Counted from the stretch's first letter, positions 1-10,115 are shown. The stretch is 64,000 nucleotides of DNA from Cystobacter fuscus DSM 2262 (GCF_000335475.2 NZ_ANAH02000007.1:372001-436000), one strand, 5' to 3'. Translations and numbers: made by a program. The notes: a model not told the origin generated them from the letters alone.

Positions 1-422
1 TCCACCAGGCCCGACTTCAACAGGTCCACCAGCCGCCCCGGCGTGGCCAGCACCAGCGTGGGCCGCCGCTCGAGCGCCCCCGCCTGCGCCCCCATGTCCT
101 CGCCCCCGATGACCACCACGTGCGACACCCCACGTGACTCGCCGAAGAAGCGCACCGTCTCGGAGATCTGCTGCACCAGCTCGCGCGTGGGTGCCAGCAC
201 CAGCCCCAGCGTCCCCTCCTGACCCGCCAGGCGCTCCACCAGGGGCAGCACGTACGCGGCCGTCTTCCCCGTCCCCGTGGCCGCGCACCCGATGACGTCC
301 CGCCCCTCGAGCGCCGGAGGAATGGCTCTCTCCTGAATGGGGGTGGGCCGCGAGAACCGGGCGCGGCGCACGGCGTCGAGCGCCTCGGGGGACAGTCCAA
401 GCTGGTCGAAGGTGTCGGTCAC
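1..422 (-). CDS. DEAD-box RNA helicase, N-terminal part (runs off the window)
   Basis: The reverse strand opens with GTG at 422 and stays open to the window edge (140 codons). Visible helicase motifs in order are the Q motif (FSRPTPIQERAIP, about residues 19-31), motif I (ATGTGKT, about residue 45), motif Ia (APTRELV) and motif Ib (TPGRL). The protein would unwind RNA using ATP, as in ribosome assembly or mRNA turnover. The DEAD box and second RecA lobe lie outside the window, so the subfamily (RhlE-like or other) cannot be fixed. The start was chosen because the Q motif lies about 18 residues in, as usual for short-N-terminus bacterial members. Confidence 0.9.
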   Translation of the reverse strand, partial: MTDTFDQLGLSPEALDAVRRARFSRPTPIQERAIPPALEGRDVIGCAATGTGKTAAYVLPLVERLAGQEGTLGLVLAPTRELVQQISETVRFFGESRGVSHVVVIGGEDMGAQAGALERRPTLVLATPGRLVDLLKSGLV

Positions 423-592
423 CCGGCCGGGGTATCACGCCCCCCGAGGTAGGACCACCGGGCCTTTCGTCCCCCCACCCTCCGGCCGCGGCCTCCACCC
501 CACCCTCCCCAAGCGTCCCGGCCAGGACCGCGAGTCCTCGTCCGCTCGGACGCCCAGCGCCATCCAGGCGCCTCCATTGACGCGCCCAGGAG

Positions 593-1240
593 GTGGAGTT
601 AATCAAGACTCAGAAAATGAATCGGGATTCAGCGAAGAAAGCCCCCGTGCCCCGGCTGCGGGCGAGGCTGAAGGAAGCGACGACGGAGGCCATCCGCGCG
701 GCGGCGGAGGAGGTGCTGGGCGAGCAGGGGTTCGGCGCGCGCATGGAGGACATCGCCGAGCGGGCGGGCGTGTCGGTGGGCACCCTCTACAACCACTTCG
801 AGGATCGCACGGCACTGCTGCGCGAGCTGCTGCGCACGCGGCGCGAGGCGCTGGTGGAGAAGCTGGACGCGGTGGTCTCCGAGGTGAAGGGGCGGCCCTT
901 CCGCGAGCAACTCCAGACGCTGCTCGCCGTGGTGTTCGCCCACTTCCGCGAGCACTCGCGATTCTTCGCCCTGGCGATGCAGTCCGAGGCCCTGCGCGGT
1001 CCGCTCGTTCCCGCCCAGGGCGGCACGATCGTGGAGCTGACGACGCGGGTGGAGCAGCTCGTGCGGCGCGGGGTGGAGGCGGGTGAGGTGCGGCGCGAGG
1101 GCTCGGAGTTCCACGCCTCGCTGCTGGTGGGAATGGTGCGCGCGCTGCTCCTGCGGGCCGCCGAGGCGAAGCGGAGCGACGAGCTCCAGCGGGGAGCGGA
1201 CGTGCTGCTCCAGGTCTTCTCGAAGGGAATCGAGGTGTAG
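593..1240 (+). CDS. TetR/AcrR family transcriptional regulator
   Basis: The N-terminal part carries a TetR helix-turn-helix (EDIAERAGVSVGTLYNHF); the rest is a divergent alpha-helical ligand domain. The family usually represses a neighbouring efflux or metabolic gene. The GTG at 593 sits on the only strong Shine-Dalgarno stretch (AGGAGG, 588-593), so the ATG at 617 may be the real start. A TTGACG/TTAATC pair (577-604) could then be the promoter. Immediately downstream is a 57-codon scrap of an efflux-pump adaptor, which suggests that the regulated pump has been deleted. Confidence 0.9.
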   Translation: MELIKTQKMNRDSAKKAPVPRLRARLKEATTEAIRAAAEEVLGEQGFGARMEDIAERAGVSVGTLYNHFEDRTALLRELLRTRREALVEKLDAVVSEVKGRPFREQLQTLLAVVFAHFREHSRFFALAMQSEALRGPLVPAQGGTIVELTTRVEQLVRRGVEAGEVRREGSEFHASLLVGMVRALLLRAAEAKRSDELQRGADVLLQVFSKGIEV

Positions 1241-1245
1241 CCCCC

Positions 1246-1419
1246 ATGTCTTCCGCCGCGTTGCCCGCTCCGAGCGGAGCCGTCACCGTCCAGGCGCCGC
1301 CCAACAAGTGGCTCGTCACGCAGCGCGTCCCGGTGCGTATCGCCTGGGTGAATCCCCCGCGGGAGCTGACGCCGCGCGCCGGCCTCTCCGCGGAGGTCAC
1401 CGTCCACACCTCGCCGTGA
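1246..1419 (+). pseudogene. C-terminal scrap of an HlyD/EmrA-type efflux adaptor
   Basis: A 57-codon ORF five bases after the tetR stop reads like the last 40-50 residues of a periplasmic adaptor subunit: the segment QAPPNKWLVTQRVPVRI followed by a short strand and LSAEVTVHTSP matches the usual 'QRVPVRI...G(L)SAEV' ending of EmrA/HlyD proteins. The hairpin and lipoyl domains are missing, so it cannot work as an adaptor. I infer it is the remnant of a tetR-emrA-emrB operon. It could be an expressed orphan peptide, but nothing supports that. Confidence 0.55.
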
Positions 1420-1464
1420 ACCCCACGGCCGCGCGCGGCGCCGACTCGCGCCGCGCGGCCGGGG

Positions 1465-3531
1465 TCAGTCCTTGACGGGCGTGGCCTTGAGGGCGGCCTT
1501 GCCCTCCTTGACGTACACCTGGAAGCGCACCGTCTTGCACGCGTACTTCTGCACGAGCTGCTCGCGGTTCTTGCGCAGCTTGGCGACGAACTTGTCGTAC
1601 GTCAGTCCGTCCTGGGGCTCACCGCACTGATCGCGCGTCTGCACGAACTCGCGGAAGACCTCCTGGAAGTGCTGCTCCTCGGTCAAGGCCACCGCACCCG
1701 CGCCCGTTCCCGTTCCGAACGGAGACGTGGTGACGCCGGCCTGCTGCTGGGGCGCGTTCATCGGCGAGGCCACGCCGGGGTGGAGGCCCAGCGCGGAGGG
1801 CGGCACATTGACTTCGCCCGTCATCGGCCGGGCCGAGCGCGCGAGGAGCTCGCGCGGGATGGCCGCCACGCGCGTCGGCTCGGGAGAGCCGCCGTCCTCA
1901 TCGAAGCCACCATTCTGGCGCGCCTGGGCGGTGGCCGCGGCGAAGGGGTCCGCCGCCTGTTGCAGCGAGTAGGCCGCCGTCGGGTGGTCCTCGAAGGCGA
2001 AGGGGGCGCCGCGCCGGGGAGCGGCCGGGGGCACGCTCGCCGCGGAATCCGTGGAAGCGAAGGGCAGCGAGGCCCCACCCTGGGAGGCGAACGGATCCTT
2101 GCCGGGAACCGTGGGCGTGCCGAACGGATCCTTGCCGGGAACCGTGGGCGTGCCGAACGGATCTCCGCCTCGCGGCGTCTCCGGGGTGGTGAAGGGGTAG
2201 AGATCCCCGGCGGGAGCGGGAGCCTGGGCGAAGGCGGGCTCGGCGGGAACGGGCGGCGCCGCGAAGGGATGGGTGTCCGATGGGGCGTCGAAGGGCGTCT
2301 CGGCGGAAGCGGTCACGGCGGCGGGCCGCACCGGAGCGGGCGAACCGGGGAACGGGAAGTCCTCCGGTCCCGCCGTGGGCGGCTCGGGAGCGGGCGTCAG
2401 GAACACCGGACCGGCGAGGGGCGCGGACGAGGCCAGCGCGGGGCCCGCCGCCGGAGCACCCGCCGGCTCCTCCTGCTGCTTGCCGCCCTTCTTCTGCTTC
2501 TTCGGCGCGGCGGTCGCGGCCGGATGGCCCGCGCCCATCAACAACGTCCACACGAGCGAGAAGCCCAGCAGGCCCAGGAGCGCGAAGAGGGCGTCGTGCT
2601 GGTAGTTGGCCAGCGCGGTCATGAAGGGCCGCACGCTGGAGACGGCCACGGCTTCCAGCCCTCCACCGAGCGACTGGCGCGAGCCCACGGCGAGCGGGGC
2701 ATCGCCCCCCAGGGTGTCCGAGGGATTGGTGAGCAGGGGCAGGCGCACGCGCGGCACCTGGGCCAGCAGGCTGCGCACGCTGCCGCGCTCGACCACCTGG
2801 CCGGACTTGCCCGCGCCCACGTTCTCGAGCGCCTTCGCCACGAGTTCCCTCTCGGCGCCCGCGCTCTCCAGCACCTGGTTGCCCTGGACCAGCGCGAGCG
2901 CGGCGACGCCGGAGTTCACGGCCGCGGACTCGAGGAAGGCCTTGTGCACCACCGGAGCGCCCAGCACCACGGTCGCCGCCACCTGGGCGTGGCCGCCGTC
3001 GGGGCTCCACAGCACGGGCACGGAGAAGAAGACGTGGGGAGCGCCGAACGCGTCCGCCACCCCGCCCTCGCTGCCCACCTTCTGCTGGGAGCGCGGATCG
3101 AACTGCTCATCCGCGCTCGCCTCGCCCGCGCCACGCGCGTACAGCGCGCCCTCGGCGGTGACGAGGCCGAGCACGAGCGAGTCCGTCAGCGGCTTGGGCA
3201 CGCGCTCGCCCAGGGCGGCGCGCAGCGCGTTGAAGCGCTCGCCCACGGGCGGCTCCACGATGCGGATCCCCTTGCCCCGGGGCAGTGCCTCCACATGGGG
3301 CTGCACGGCGGCGACGACGTCGGGATTGCCAGCCAGCGAGAGGGCCAGGGCCTGCACGGAGGAACGGCGCGCCTCCAGGGCGCGGGCCAGTTCCGAAATG
3401 GCGGCGGTCGCCGGTGACGCGGCCCCCTTCACGGCATCCGCGCTGAGCGGGCCCGACACCAGGGGCAGATGCGCCACTCCCAGTCCAAGGACCAGGAGCG
3501 CGAAAACGAAGAACTTGAAGCGAACCATCAC
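1465..3531 (-). CDS. Membrane-anchored sensor-like protein, MXAN_5187-like
   Basis: The 688-residue protein has an N-terminal membrane helix (about 5-25), an extracytoplasmic region of about 280 residues that resembles a Cache-type sensor, and a second helix (about 315-337). A long Pro/Ala/Phe-rich linker follows, then a compact charged C-terminal domain of about 75 residues beginning LTEEQHFQEVFREFV. That C-terminal domain recalls the one found in Myxococcus MXAN_5187-like proteins; no catalytic motif is visible. The linker holds a perfect tandem repeat of the 11-residue DPFGTPTVPGK. Function is unknown; a sensor or scaffold role is an inference. GTG at 3531 is followed directly by ATG, either of which could start it. 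Confidence 0.8.
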   Translation of the reverse strand: MMVRFKFFVFALLVLGLGVAHLPLVSGPLSADAVKGAASPATAAISELARALEARRSSVQALALSLAGNPDVVAAVQPHVEALPRGKGIRIVEPPVGERFNALRAALGERVPKPLTDSLVLGLVTAEGALYARGAGEASADEQFDPRSQQKVGSEGGVADAFGAPHVFFSVPVLWSPDGGHAQVAATVVLGAPVVHKAFLESAAVNSGVAALALVQGNQVLESAGAERELVAKALENVGAGKSGQVVERGSVRSLLAQVPRVRLPLLTNPSDTLGGDAPLAVGSRQSLGGGLEAVAVSSVRPFMTALANYQHDALFALLGLLGFSLVWTLLMGAGHPAATAAPKKQKKGGKQQEEPAGAPAAGPALASSAPLAGPVFLTPAPEPPTAGPEDFPFPGSPAPVRPAAVTASAETPFDAPSDTHPFAAPPVPAEPAFAQAPAPAGDLYPFTTPETPRGGDPFGTPTVPGKDPFGTPTVPGKDPFASQGGASLPFASTDSAASVPPAAPRRGAPFAFEDHPTAAYSLQQAADPFAAATAQARQNGGFDEDGGSPEPTRVAAIPRELLARSARPMTGEVNVPPSALGLHPGVASPMNAPQQQAGVTTSPFGTGTGAGAVALTEEQHFQEVFREFVQTRDQCGEPQDGLTYDKFVAKLRKNREQLVQKYACKTVRFQVYVKEGKAALKATPVKD

Positions 3532-3610
3532 CGACCTTTACGCCCTCGGGTGGAGGCCCGGTTATAGCGCCCCCCCTCCGGAACCAGCAAGGTTCGGTCC
3601 CCAACGCTTG

Positions 3611-3644
3611 GGAGCCCGGACACCAGACGAGGAGTCCGGGCTCC
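3611..3644 (-). terminator. Hairpin after hpf
   Basis: A perfect 11-bp inverted repeat (GGAGCCCGGAC at 3611-3621 and its complement at 3634-3644) with a 12-nt loop lies ten bases beyond the hpf stop codon. There is no T-run, so it is a weak intrinsic terminator or 3'-end stabiliser. Confidence 0.5.
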
Positions 3645-3653
3645 AGCGCGCTG

Positions 3654-3998
3654 CTAGAAGCGCACGTCCTGGGGCAGGCCGTCGTTGCTGATCTCCCGGC
3701 GCTTCTCCACGGTGCGCTTGATGGTGTTCTCCAGCCTGTCGCGCACCGAGTCGATGGCCTGGAACATGGTCTCGGCCGTCTCGGTCACGTGGATGCTGGA
3801 GAAGCCCGCCATGCGCACGGTCACCCGGCACTCCTGGTCCACGCCCCCCTTGGAGCCGTTGATATCCACGAGGGAAATATCCACCTCGCTCGCCTCATCG
3901 TCGATGAACTTCGCGATGGGGTCCACCAGATGCCGCGTCGCATAGTCCCGAAGCGAGTCCGTCAGCTGCAGATGGACTCCTCGCATCAACACCTTCAT
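3654..3998 (-). CDS. hpf: Ribosome hibernation promoting factor (short HPF/RaiA)
   Basis: The 114-residue protein has the RaiA/HPF beta-alpha-beta-beta-beta-alpha fold signature: MKVLMRGVHLQLTDSLRDY at the start, a central 'VDISLVDINGSKGG...CRVTVRM' sheet, and a C-terminal helix rich in Lys/Arg. It binds the 30S subunit in the decoding region in stationary phase and blocks translation. The C-terminal dimerisation domain of long HPF is absent. The ATG at 3998 is preceded by a strong GGGGAGGTG site, so the much longer open frame upstream is not used. Confidence 0.93.
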   Translation of the reverse strand: MKVLMRGVHLQLTDSLRDYATRHLVDPIAKFIDDEASEVDISLVDINGSKGGVDQECRVTVRMAGFSSIHVTETAETMFQAIDSVRDRLENTIKRTVEKRREISNDGLPQDVRF

Positions 3999-4151
3999 GG
4001 TGTCACCTCCCCTTGGTCTCCCCAGAGTGGGCAGTCCCGGCGCATTCGGTGAGCGGGGGGTAGCGCGAACGTGCCCGCCCGGCCGCTCTCCAAGGGTAGG
4101 GGCAAGGCTCCATGGGGATGTTTTCGTGTCGTCATTAGGTTGAGCGTTCGA

Positions 4152-4520
4152 ATGGGTGAGCGAATCGGAGAGCGGATCAAGGTCCTGCTGGTCGAGGACG
4201 ACGGAGACAGCCGCGAGCTCCTCGCGGAGCTGCTCGAGCTGGACTTCGACGTCATCACCGCCGCGGACGGAGTGGCGGGGCTGCGCGCGTTCGTGGACGA
4301 TCATCCGGACGTGGTGGTCACGGACGAGTCATTGCCGGGCATGTGTGGAACAGCGCTCGCCCAGGAGGTCAAGAGCCGACAGCCCAAGGCGGGGGTGGTG
4401 CTCGTGTCCGGGTATTCGAACGTGGACTCTGGCTACTGCGACGTGGTGCTGCGCAAACCGATTGATGTCGAGCGTTTGTCAGCCGTCGTCGGAAGCCTGG
4501 GGGAAGCAGCCAGGCACTGA
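4152..4520 (+). CDS. Stand-alone response regulator receiver domain
   Basis: The 122-residue protein is a single CheY-like receiver. Acidic residues are D16/D17, the phospho-acceptor is D58 (VVVTDES), and the conserved lysine is K102 (VLRKP). There is no output domain, so it should act by protein contact, as many myxobacterial receivers do. No histidine kinase is adjacent. The start was taken at the ATG at 4152 because residues before it (from 4071) do not resemble a receiver. Confidence 0.88.
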   Translation: MGERIGERIKVLLVEDDGDSRELLAELLELDFDVITAADGVAGLRAFVDDHPDVVVTDESLPGMCGTALAQEVKSRQPKAGVVLVSGYSNVDSGYCDVVLRKPIDVERLSAVVGSLGEAARH

Positions 4521-4581
4521 GGCGGGGCGTGCTAAAATCGTGCTCGGTTGCCAGGGTGTAGGTCCTGCGAAGGGAGGCACG

Positions 4582-5022
4582 ATGAAATACTGCATGCAGT
4601 GCGGTTCCGAGTACCAGGAGGGCGTGACGGAGTGTGCGGACTGTCCCGGAACCGCCCTGGTGGACGCGGAAGCGATGCGTCAGCGCCACATTCCGCTGCC
4701 CGGTGAGGGGGAAACCCGGAAGTTCGTCCGGGCGGCCACGGCCGAGGATCCCTTCACCGCGGAGGACTATGTGCGGCTCCTGGAGATCCAGCGCATCCCG
4801 GTGTTCATCCGGCCACGCCGCTCGGGCTCGGTGGACGTGCTCACCACGGGGACGCTGGAGCCCTGGTGGGAGATCATGGTGGGCGAGGAGTTCCTCGAGC
4901 GCGCCGTGCAGCTCATCGCCCAGGAGAAGCGGCAGTTGGAGGAGACCTCGGCCGAGGCCGCCCTCGCCGCCGAGGAAGAGGAGCGCGAGACGGAAGGCTC
5001 GCTCCCACCCGGCACGTTGTGA
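4582..5022 (+). CDS. Small zinc-ribbon protein with DUF2007-like part
   Basis: The 146-residue protein starts with a four-cysteine zinc ribbon (MKYCMQCG...CADC, Cys 4, 7, 18, 21). A middle part (about 55-120) resembles the DUF2007 'signal transducing' fold found in many small bacterial proteins, and the tail is Glu-rich. Partner and role are unknown. A GGGAGG site lies 6-11 bases before the ATG. It follows the receiver gene by 61 bases on the same strand. Confidence 0.75.
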   Translation: MKYCMQCGSEYQEGVTECADCPGTALVDAEAMRQRHIPLPGEGETRKFVRAATAEDPFTAEDYVRLLEIQRIPVFIRPRRSGSVDVLTTGTLEPWWEIMVGEEFLERAVQLIAQEKRQLEETSAEAALAAEEEERETEGSLPPGTL

Positions 5023-5057
5023 ACCTGGCGTGAACCCGGCCCGTCCCCTCGGAGCCG

Positions 5058-5972
5058 CTACGGCGTGGAGGCCGCCGAAGCGCCGGTCTCCGAGGGCGCG
5101 CGGACCTCGAAGAGGCTCACGCCGGTGACCTTCCACTTGTCGTATCTGGCGTTGCGCGCGAGGAAGCTCTCCAGGTCCTCGTCCACCACGCGGCCGTTGC
5201 CATCCACGCCCCGCCGCGCGTGCCGCAGCCAGGTACGGCGACCCTTCTGCACCACGAAGCCCAGGTGCGTCACCCGGGTGGCCTTGAGCGGCAGGTCCTC
5301 GCGCAGCACGACGAGGATGCTGCCCGAGGGCACCTGCCGCGCATGCGCCAGCACCCGATCCAGGGGAATCATGTCGAGCGACCAGGTGCCCCGTGGCTGG
5401 TGCGCCGGGGACAGGCCCAGGGCGAGCGAGGAGCGCGAGGTCCAGGTGAGCGCGTTGAGCGTCTTGCTCACCCGCACCGTGTCCGCGCCCCCCAGCCGCC
5501 GCGTCACGTCCACCAGGAAGCCCTTGCGCTGGTTGTTGGGCAGCCACTGGGCCTCCATGAGGTGGTTGCGGTCCTCATAGGTGGCGGTGTTCGCGTAGCG
5601 CAGGCGCTCGAGCAGCCCCGGCACCTCCACCGCCGAGCGCGCCAGGCTCAGGGCCACGGACTGTTCCACGAAGGTGAGGCAGTCCACCGCGTCCAGCCGG
5701 AAGGTGGGATCCGGATCCACCCCGCCGCCCTCCCCCAGGGGCGAGTGCACGTAGGGCGTGCCCAGGAAGCGCTCGCTCACGCGCAGCAGCCGCTCGCCCA
5801 GGGGCAAGAGCGCGTCCCCGGAGATGAGGTCCGCCCGCTCCCGCTCGCCGAGCGACGCCCACACCACGGGGGCGCCGGAGGGCAGCACGCCCCCGGCCTT
5901 CGCCATCCGTGGCGACGGCGCCGGAGTGGCCACCTGGGCGAGCACGGCCGCCATCAGGGCGGCGGCCATCAT
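5058..5972 (-). CDS. DUF1460 family, NlpC/P60-like cell-wall amidase
   Basis: The 304-residue protein has a short signal-like N-terminus (MMAAALMAAVLAQVATP) and the DUF1460 core: a 'RFLGTPY' segment, the putative nucleophile in DAVDCLTFVEQ (about residue 117), and a later His in 'THLGFVV' (about 235). DUF1460 proteins are linked to N-acetylmuramoyl-alanine amidase-type hydrolysis. Its start overlaps the end of the upstream HEAT-repeat gene by four bases, so the two are probably translated together. Substrate is inferred from family only. Confidence 0.8.
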   Translation of the reverse strand: MMAAALMAAVLAQVATPAPSPRMAKAGGVLPSGAPVVWASLGERERADLISGDALLPLGERLLRVSERFLGTPYVHSPLGEGGGVDPDPTFRLDAVDCLTFVEQSVALSLARSAVEVPGLLERLRYANTATYEDRNHLMEAQWLPNNQRKGFLVDVTRRLGGADTVRVSKTLNALTWTSRSSLALGLSPAHQPRGTWSLDMIPLDRVLAHARQVPSGSILVVLREDLPLKATRVTHLGFVVQKGRRTWLRHARRGVDGNGRVVDEDLESFLARNARYDKWKVTGVSLFEVRAPSETGASAASTP

Positions 5973-6955
5973 TTCGCCACCCCCGCCGCGCGGAGAATGG
6001 CCTTGCGCTCGTCATCCGCGAGCTGGAGCGTCTCCAGTTCCTTCTCGTAGGTGAGCTTCTCCTCGCCGTTGGCGTTCCACGAGGCGAGCACCAGCCACGA
6101 CACCATCGTCTTGTCGCCGCCCTGGGCGAGGATGCGGGCCGCGCCCGCCGCGAGGCCCCGGTCCTTGTCCTCGAGGAGCGGACGCAGGGCCGGCCCGGTC
6201 TGCTTCACCGGCAGCCCCTCGTAGAGCCCGAGCCCCTGGCGGCGCACGAGCCGGTCCTCGGAGGCGAGCAGCTTCTTCGCGAAGGCGAAGCCCTCGGGCG
6301 CACCCAACAGGCACAGCCCCCGGGCCGCGGCGAAGCGCGTGCTCTCCGAGCTGTCATCGAGGAAGGCCTCGAGCGCCTTGGCCTGCTTCTTGTCGCCCGC
6401 GGCCCCCACCGCCTCCAGCATCCACACGCGCGTCTGGGGATCCGCCTCGGTGCGCGCCTGGGTGACGAGTGTCTTGCCCACCCGGGGGTCGTGGCTGGCC
6501 CCCAGGGCACGCGCCACCTCGCGGCGCACCCCGTATGACTTGTCCTGCAAGAGCGGCAACAACACGTCGACGCGCTTGCTGCCCAGTCGGCCCAGGCCCT
6601 GCGCCGCGTACATGCGCACCGCGCTGTCCTCGTGCCCGGCGAGCTGCGCCAGCAGCGGCTCGGCCGCGCGCGTCTCCAGACCGGCCAGCACCGCCGTCAG
6701 GTCGCGCAGCCGCCGCGGATCCATCTCCTGGGAGATGCCCCGGGCGAGCTGCTGCGCGGCGTAGGGCTCCTCGCGCAAGACACGCAGGCGGGAGATGGCG
6801 GTGGGCACCGGCAGGGCTCCGTCGATGACCTGCTCGACGAGCGCCTGGGTCTCGGCGCGCCGCCCCATGCGCTTCTGCACGGAGGGGGGCGCGGCGATGG
6901 CGAGGGAGGACACGAGGGGCAACAGGAGCAGCAGGCGGACGAGCGGGGTTCCCAC
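5969..6955 (-). CDS. Exported HEAT-repeat protein
   Basis: A GTG at 6955 gives 328 residues with a clear signal peptide (VRLLLLLPLVSSLAIAA). The body is a row of HEAT/PBS-lyase-type helical repeats, for example 'DSAVRMYAAQGLGRLG' and 'SYGVRREVARALGAS'. Such repeats form a curved scaffold for protein binding. The frame is open far upstream to 7228, but that stretch reads over the promoter region of the opposite gene and lacks a signal sequence, so GTG 6955 is preferred. It overlaps the DUF1460 gene by four bases. Confidence 0.8.
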   Translation of the reverse strand: MGTPLVRLLLLLPLVSSLAIAAPPSVQKRMGRRAETQALVEQVIDGALPVPTAISRLRVLREEPYAAQQLARGISQEMDPRRLRDLTAVLAGLETRAAEPLLAQLAGHEDSAVRMYAAQGLGRLGSKRVDVLLPLLQDKSYGVRREVARALGASHDPRVGKTLVTQARTEADPQTRVWMLEAVGAAGDKKQAKALEAFLDDSSESTRFAAARGLCLLGAPEGFAFAKKLLASEDRLVRRQGLGLYEGLPVKQTGPALRPLLEDKDRGLAAGAARILAQGGDKTMVSWLVLASWNANGEEKLTYEKELETLQLADDERKAILRAAGVAK

Positions 6956-7115
6956 GGGGGGCGCAGGATGGCAAGCCCCGTGCGCGCCTGTCAAAAACCC
7001 GGCCCGGGCCTGCTTCCTCCCCCGGGACGTCCTTCGCCCCGATTCTTGACCCTCCCCGGGGCGATTGATACGACCCCACCCAGTGTCTTCCAGCCCTGAT
7101 GCCGAGGCCTCTCCG

Positions 7116-7439
7116 ATGAAGCGACTCCTCGTACTGGTGGCGGTGGCGGGAGCCCTGAGTGGCTGCGGCCCCATCAAGTCCACTTCCCACCTGCTGGACG
7201 CCGAGGTGCAGATCCAGGCGGCCCGCACCGCCGGGGCCGAGACGCTCGCGCCCTACGAGTGGACGGCCGCCAACCTCTACATCCACAAGGCGCGCGAAGA
7301 GGTGAGCTACTCGGACTACCAGTCCGGCGTGGACTTCGCAGAGAAGGCCGCGCGCTATGCCGCCGAGGCGCGTGAAAAGGCCCTGGCCGTGGCCAACGAC
7401 AACACCGACGGCGCTGCCTCCCCCCGCCCCAACCCCTGA
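7116..7439 (+). CDS. DUF4398-type lipoprotein
   Basis: The 107-residue precursor has a signal peptide and lipobox (LSGC, Cys about 17). The mature helical part (SYSDYQSGVDFAEKAARYAAEA) resembles DUF4398, a domain found next to OmpA-type genes in Deltaproteobacteria. It is followed 19 bases later by an OmpA-family lipoprotein with a similar helical N-terminus, so the pair probably works together at the outer membrane. Confidence 0.8.
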   Translation: MKRLLVLVAVAGALSGCGPIKSTSHLLDAEVQIQAARTAGAETLAPYEWTAANLYIHKAREEVSYSDYQSGVDFAEKAARYAAEAREKALAVANDNTDGAASPRPNP

Positions 7440-7458
7440 CGCAGGGAGCTCCCTACCG

Positions 7459-8964
7459 ATGCGACGTCTCCTCGCCCCCGCGCTGCTGCTGCTGCTCGGC
7501 TCCTCCTGTGTGAGCGGAAACAAGGTCCGCGCGGACTCCGAAGTCATCCAAGCCAGCATCGAGCGCGCCCACCGCAGCGGCGCCATGCGCTGTGCCCCCG
7601 TGGAGCTGGCCGTCGCCGAGGCCAACCTCGACTTCGCCCGGGGCGAGCTCGGCCAGGGCGCCAGCTACCGCGCCTCCGAGCACATCCGCACCGCCGAGGC
7701 CGCCATCAAGCGCGCGCTCGATCTCTCCAAGGACTGCGCGGCCCCGCGGGTCGTCTACGGCAAGGAGCAGCCGGAGGCCCCGGAGCAGACGCCCGCGGAC
7801 ACCACCCCCCGGCCCCAGCAACAGGTGGTGGTGCAGATCGAGGAGAAGGACACCGACGGCGACGGCGTGTCCGACAAGGACGACCCCTGCGCCGACCGCG
7901 CCGAGGACTTCGACGGCTTCGAGGACTCGGACGGCTGCCCCGAGCCGGACAACGACGGCGACGGCGTGCTGGACGGCAACGACAAGTGCCCGCTGACGCC
8001 CGGCCCCCTGTCCAACCAGGGCTGCCCGCAGGATGCGCCCTCGGACAGTGACGGCGACGGCATCCCCGACGACGTGGACAAGTGCCCGCAGCAGCCCGAG
8101 GACAAGGACGGCCACGAGGACTCCGATGGCTGCCCGGATCTCGACAACGACAACGACGGGCTGCTCGACAGCGCGGACAAGTGTCCCGACGCCTCCGGGC
8201 CCATCCAGAGCATGGGCTGCCCCCGCTCCGACAAGGACGGCGACGGCATCGAGGACGCGCAGGACAAGTGCCCGGACGAGTCCGAGGACAAGGACGGCTT
8301 CCAGGACGAGGATGGCTGCCCGGATCTCGACAACGACAACGACAGCATCCCGGATGCCATCGACCGCTGCCCGCTCGTGGCCGGCCCCCTGGAGAACGGT
8401 GGCTGCGCCGACACGGACAAGGACGGCGACGGCATCATGGATCGCCAGGACGTGTGCCCGGATCAGGCCGGCACCCAGGAGCTGCGCGGCTGCCCGGATC
8501 CGGACCGCGACCAGGACGGCATCCCCGACCGCATCGACGTGTGCGCGGACGAGCCCGGCGTGAAGGAGGAGCGCGGCTGCCCCAAGAAGTACAAGATGGT
8601 GGTCGTCAAGAAGGACAAGATCGAGATCAAGAAGCAGATCAAGTTCGCCTCCGGCTCGGCGAAGATCATCGGCAAGGAGAGCTTCACCATCCTCGATGAC
8701 GTGGCGCAGGCGCTGCGCGACATGCCCACCATCAAGAAGATCCGCATCGAGGGACACACGGACTCGGTGGGCAAGCCCGTCAACAACATGAAGCTGTCGC
8801 AGGCCCGCGCGGACTCGGTGATGGCGCAGCTGCTCAAGCGCGGCATCGATCCGGGCCGCATGCAGGCCGTGGGCTACGGAATGGAGAAGCCCGTCGCCTC
8901 CAACCTCACGGCCAAGGGCCGCGCGGAGAACCGCCGCACCGAGTTCAACATCGTCGAGCAGTAG
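7459..8964 (+). CDS. OmpA-family lipoprotein with calcium-binding TSP3 repeats
   Basis: The 501-residue precursor has a signal peptide with lipobox (GSSC) and a DUF4398-like helical part (about 30-100). A long run of thrombospondin type-3 repeats follows (about 130-375), rich in 'DxDGDGxxDxxDxCP', and binds calcium. The C-terminal OmpA peptidoglycan-binding domain (about 385-500) contains IRIEGHTDSVG and the GRAENRRTEF end. It should tether the outer membrane to peptidoglycan across a Ca-stiffened stalk. The ATG at 7459 was chosen because it begins the signal peptide. Confidence 0.92.
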   Translation: MRRLLAPALLLLLGSSCVSGNKVRADSEVIQASIERAHRSGAMRCAPVELAVAEANLDFARGELGQGASYRASEHIRTAEAAIKRALDLSKDCAAPRVVYGKEQPEAPEQTPADTTPRPQQQVVVQIEEKDTDGDGVSDKDDPCADRAEDFDGFEDSDGCPEPDNDGDGVLDGNDKCPLTPGPLSNQGCPQDAPSDSDGDGIPDDVDKCPQQPEDKDGHEDSDGCPDLDNDNDGLLDSADKCPDASGPIQSMGCPRSDKDGDGIEDAQDKCPDESEDKDGFQDEDGCPDLDNDNDSIPDAIDRCPLVAGPLENGGCADTDKDGDGIMDRQDVCPDQAGTQELRGCPDPDRDQDGIPDRIDVCADEPGVKEERGCPKKYKMVVVKKDKIEIKKQIKFASGSAKIIGKESFTILDDVAQALRDMPTIKKIRIEGHTDSVGKPVNNMKLSQARADSVMAQLLKRGIDPGRMQAVGYGMEKPVASNLTAKGRAENRRTEFNIVEQ

Positions 8965-8995
8965 TCCCCTCCTCCCACTCGGGAGGGGAACCCCG

Positions 8996-9041
8996 GGAGG
9001 GTGCCGCGCGCCACCAGGCCGCGAGCACCCTCCTTCCATTT
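8996..9041 (+). terminator. Terminator after the OmpA-family gene
   Basis: GGAGGGTGC at 8996-9004 pairs with GCACCCTCC at 9025-9033, followed by a pyrimidine/T-rich TTCCATTT. A second smaller hairpin (8966-8972 with 8982-8988) precedes it. The site separates two convergent genes. Confidence 0.5.
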
Positions 9042-9083
9042 CGGGGGGCGATTGTCGTGGGACGGACGCCCGGGGGGAGGCGC

Positions 9084-10107
<1,024 letters not shown>

Positions 10108-10115
<8 letters not shown>

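Noticed and set aside
5969..7228. N-terminal extension of the HEAT-repeat protein to 7228
   Set aside because: It covers the promoter region and start of the opposite lipoprotein gene and would hide the signal peptide beginning at GTG 6955.
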